From: Streptomyces fildesensis
GTDB taxonomy: Bacteria > Actinomycetota > Actinomycetes > Streptomycetales > Streptomycetaceae
Length of the DNA stretch: 64,000 nucleotides
NCBI RefSeq assembly: GCF_016107395.1
Contig: NZ_JAAIKO010000022.1
Location: 55,908-119,907, forward strand
Direction: 5' to 3'
Shown: one piece after another, positions 61,751 through 64,000 of the stretch
Numbering within the stretch: the first letter of the stretch is position 1
How the letters are laid out: every line of letters begins with the position of its first letter
Position numbers and translations under genes: made by a program
The notes under the pieces: model-generated
Told to the model about the DNA's origin: nothing
The model's database searches: none
The model's input: only the letters and a program-made list of their open reading frames with translations

Positions 61751-62119
61751 TCAGGAAGCCAGCCGGTACGAACGCAAGGCCGGAGTCACGCCGTCCGTGA
61801 CGAGCACCAGAAACCCGTCGTGAATGAGGCGGTCAAGATTTCGCTCCACCACGCGCACAGGAGCACCAACAGCGTCGGCCACATGCGGAGTTGAAGTTCC
61901 GGGATGGACAGCGATGTGCGCCAGCGCTGCTCGGTCACGGCGATACTCGCGTTGTAGGAGATCTTCCCCGAGCAAGCCGGCCGCGCAGACGCACAGGCAC
62001 AGCGCGGTGGACACGGCGCCGTAGTCCCCCACCTTCGGGCCGCTCCAGGCATTCAGCACGCCGAGCGCGAAGAGGATGGGGGAGGTGAAACGAGCGGATC
62101 GAAGGATGGGGTCCGACAG
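61751..62119 (-). CDS. Small membrane protein with winged-helix-like C-terminus, possible CTG start
   Basis: A 122-residue protein if read from CTG at 62119-62117, which lies 6 bases after AAGGAA. Residues about 12-48 form two hydrophobic segments (FTSPILFALGVLNAW, VSTALCLCVCAAGLL). A helical stretch follows, then a winged-helix-like end (TSTPHVADAVGAPVRVVERNLDRLIHDGFL). A GTG at 62059 would cut the first hydrophobic segment and has no SD. No family recognised; such proteins in integrative elements can act in transfer or regulation. Real gene likely, function unknown. Confidence 0.6.
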   Translation of the reverse strand: MSDPILRSARFTSPILFALGVLNAWSGPKVGDYGAVSTALCLCVCAAGLLGEDLLQREYRRDRAALAHIAVHPGTSTPHVADAVGAPVRVVERNLDRLIHDGFLVLVTDGVTPALRSYRLAS

Positions 62120-62817
62120 TGGTGCTTCCTTGAGCAGGGAGCACGCCCGCGCGGTAAGCCCGGTGGGACATCTGGGTCCCGCCGTAGGAGCCCGCCTGGC
62201 TGCCCTTGTATTTTCGGTACGTTGGATGTTGACATGCCACTGGCGGGAGGTTCCAGTCCTTTGGAGTTGTTTCTTGTCTGCCGTGGGCGAATCTCTCAGC
62301 CCCCTGCCCCGATTTCACATACCGCGGGCCTACGAAGTCACGCGAATCGTCGAAAGCTCTACCAGAAACCCCTTAGCAGCCTTATCGAAAAGGGCTGGTA
62401 TTTGCAACCGGGCGGATGAATACAGGACCCGTCCGCAATCTGATGCCGACGGCGATTGAGCAGCGGAGAGCCGCGCCGGGACGCGAAGGTCGAGATACTT
62501 GTCCTACACCGGGCAGGGTGTGGCTGTCTGAGGTCGAGACCTGGCACAAGGACCGGCCACGGTGTCGGGTGAGCCGTATGATTTCAGGCCATGGCGCCGA
62601 CGGTGGTACGTCGATTGGCAGGCCCTGGCATTGCGACCTCTGGGAACCCAGCGCCATTTGTTGCGGCATTGGGGGAACACTCGCCTCGGCTGCGGTCGCC
62701 GTCCGCGGTTGGTGACCGTCGTAGCGAGCCAACAGGCGACGGCCCGAGGGCCAAGACAGTCACACGCCGGTGCACGCCAGCGGTGCAGCAAGGTTCGACG
62801 ACCTCAGTGGGCGTTTA
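62120..62817. other. Non-coding or decayed stretch of the integrated element
   Basis: Nearly 700 bases without a supported gene. Open frames of 60-130 codons occur on both strands, but none has an SD, good codon bias or a known motif. GC is lower than in flanking chromosome. It probably holds the promoter of the leftward gene at 62119 (AT-rich stretch near 62206-62222) and remnants of genes disrupted before the IS arrived. Confidence 0.5.
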
Positions 62818-63909
62818 CAGAGGGTTATTCCGATGTAAGTCTTTTGCGTGTGTCATGGTTTGACGCTGTTCATACCTGTAAGAGATGAACAGCCTCGCCC
62901 GAGCCGTGGAGGTAGGGCGCCCGTATCGCTCGCTTCCGTGCCCGGAAGTCCGTCTGGTTTGAAGATGCCACAGAATCGCCTGATCACCAGCGGAACTAAG
63001 CTCTCCGCGTCGCACATGATCACGCTACGCCGTGAGCGAGCGCAAGCCGTACCCCAGCGACCTGTCCGAAGCCCGATGGGCCTTGATCGGGCCGACGTTG
63101 ACGGCCTGGAGAAAAGCCAGGCTCGACCGGAGGCCCACCGGACAGCCGGCCAAAGTCGAACTGCGTGACGTCTTCAATGCGATCCTCTACGTCAATCGAA
63201 CGGGAATCCCCTGGAAATACCTCCCGCACGACTTCCCGAACCACGGCACCGTCTACTCCTACTACGCCGCCTGGCGCGACGAGGGAATCCTCGCCCAGCT
63301 CAACTACGACCTCACCGGCCTGGCCCGCGTGAAGGAGGGGAGCAAGCCCGAGCCGACCGCCTCCGTGATCGACACCCAAAGCGTGAAGACCTCCCACAAC
63401 GTGCCCCTGACCAGCCAGGGAATGGACGCCGCGAAGAAAATCGTCGGCCGGAAGCGAGGCATCCTCACCGACACGATCGGACTGATCCTCGCCGTGACCG
63501 TCACCGCCGCCAGCCTGTCGGAAAACGCCGTGGGATTACGCCTGCTCGATCAGGCCAAGAAGACATACCCGACCATCTCCAAGAGCTGGGTCGACACCGG
63601 CTTCAAGAACGCCGTCGTCGAACACGGCGCCAACCTTGGAATCGACGTCGAAGTCGTCAACAGAAAATCCGGAGTTCGAGGTTTCCACGTCGTCAAAAGG
63701 CGCTGGGTGGTTGAACGAAGTTTGGGTTGGATCATGATGCACCGACGTCTCGCCCGCGACTACGAGACCCTCACCTCCAGCTCAGAAGCCATGATCCACA
63801 TCGCCTCGATCGACAACCTCGCCAAGCGCATAACGGACGAGACCACACCAACCTGGCGAGGTACCTACTAGGACATAAACGGCAATCTGCCTAGATCAAA
63901 TGCCCTCTG
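62818..63909 (+). mobile_element. IS5-family insertion sequence
   Basis: About 1.09 kb. The left end starts CAGAGGG (62818) and the right end ends CCCTCTG (63909). The ends match further in an imperfect way (GATnTAnG and TTGC elements align after the first seven bases), so the inverted repeats are diverged. No clear target-site duplication is seen. The single transposase gene is intact. Confidence 0.65.
63032..63871 (+). CDS. IS5-family DDE transposase
   Basis: A 279-residue transposase. The DUF4096 N-terminal domain is YPSDLSEARWALIGPTL (about 6-80; GIPWKYLP). The DDE residues are visible as the Asp of SVIDTQSVKTS (about 112), the Asp of SWVDTGFKNA (about 190) and the Glu of RWVVERSLGWI (about 230). 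No frameshift or stop. GTG start at 63032. The length is usual for single-ORF actinobacterial IS5 members. Confidence 0.9.
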   Translation: MSERKPYPSDLSEARWALIGPTLTAWRKARLDRRPTGQPAKVELRDVFNAILYVNRTGIPWKYLPHDFPNHGTVYSYYAAWRDEGILAQLNYDLTGLARVKEGSKPEPTASVIDTQSVKTSHNVPLTSQGMDAAKKIVGRKRGILTDTIGLILAVTVTAASLSENAVGLRLLDQAKKTYPTISKSWVDTGFKNAVVEHGANLGIDVEVVNRKSGVRGFHVVKRRWVVERSLGWIMMHRRLARDYETLTSSSEAMIHIASIDNLAKRITDETTPTWRGTY

Positions 63910-64000
63910 AGATCGGGGCGCCTGCGATGCCCCGCAGAAGGTCCGGCATCGGACTGCCCGGGAGGTCACGTTATCGGCTGCCTCTGGCACCGATCCTGCA
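63910..64000. other. Right window edge, beyond the IS
   Basis: Ninety-one bases after the IS right end, with no gene visible. They presumably belong to the integrated element or to a gene cut by the window. Confidence 0.4.

Larger units (their letters stand above)
59884..64000. mobile_element. Integrated element, left end (partial)
   Basis: From here to the window edge the sequence is lower in GC, has less regular codon use and holds an integrase, an excisionase-like gene, a small membrane protein and an inserted IS. The left limit is inferred from the integrase position; the right limit is not in view. Actinobacterial integrative elements and prophages both start this way; no replication, transfer (TraB) or phage structural gene is visible, so the type stays open. 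Confidence 0.75.

Noticed and set aside
62053..62235. A 60-codon minus-strand frame starting ATG at 62235
   Set aside because: Pro/Arg/Ser-rich, no SD; the overlapping frame from CTG 62119 has hydrophobic segments and better codon use.
62818..63912. Target-site duplication flanking the IS
   Set aside because: Bases next to both ends (TTA before, AGA after) do not match for any short direct repeat.

Overview
This window looks like part of a streptomycete chromosome. It is very GC-rich, its genes have strong third-position GC, and it carries a whiE-type spore-pigment locus, a subtilisin-inhibitor (SSI) gene, a class F sortase and many secreted hydrolases with long Arg/Ala-rich signal peptides. 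No rRNA, tRNA or CRISPR array was recognised. All assignments come from reading the sequence; no database search was possible.

Layout. (a) 0.3-3.5 kb: secreted beta-1,3-glucanase operon (GH64, then GH16) behind a LacI-type operator. (b) 3.7-5.1 kb: TetR regulator divergent from a peroxiredoxin, with two matching inverted repeats between them. (c) 5.3-18.7 kb: aromatic polyketide locus. Its core, divergent FAD hydroxylase | SchA/CurD protein - cupin - KS - CLF - ACP - aromatase - cyclase, has the whiE gene order. It is extended by an acetyl-CoA carboxylase set (fused AccDA, AccB, AccC), an O-methyltransferase and a secreted beta-helix protein. (d) 19-25 kb: small surface protein with class F sortase, a cystathionine beta-synthase type enzyme, a Mop protein, two small conserved proteins and a Tat-exported phospholipase C. 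(e) 25-27 kb: a second GH64-type protein with two discoidin domains; its promoter and operator match those of (a). (f) 27-32 kb: ATP-dependent DNA ligase, AlkB-like oxygenase, NADP glutamate dehydrogenase and an alpha/beta hydrolase. (g) 32-38 kb: SpoIIE phosphatase/kinase sensor, DHA2 efflux pump and WS/DGAT acyltransferase. (h) 38-42 kb: M4 protease lacking a propeptide, and a GH3 beta-glucosidase. (i) 42.4-48.7 kb: Pls/PosA-type synthetase coupled to an M1 aminopeptidase, then an SSI-type inhibitor. (j) 49-59.9 kb: ordinary chromosomal genes (VOC, polysaccharide deacetylase, DMT-like transporter, Lnt, Ung, two SDRs, DUF3037/HipA). (k) 59.9-64 kb: left end of an integrated element (integrase, excisionase, small membrane protein) with a nested IS5-family insertion, cut by the window edge.

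How the genes may work together. GH64, GH16, the second GH64 and GH3 would together take beta-1,3-glucan (fungal wall or callose) to short oligomers and glucose. Two of their transcription units share a promoter 12-mer and a GAGAGCGCTCTC operator. In the pigment locus the extra carboxylase would supply malonyl-CoA to the minimal PKS. The 42.4-47.9 kb pair resembles epsilon-poly-lysine type loci: a membrane synthetase with a lysine-like adenylation code and a neighbouring zinc aminopeptidase that could trim or destroy the product. In the integrated element two genes appear to begin with CTG codons, each six bases after a strong Shine-Dalgarno sequence.
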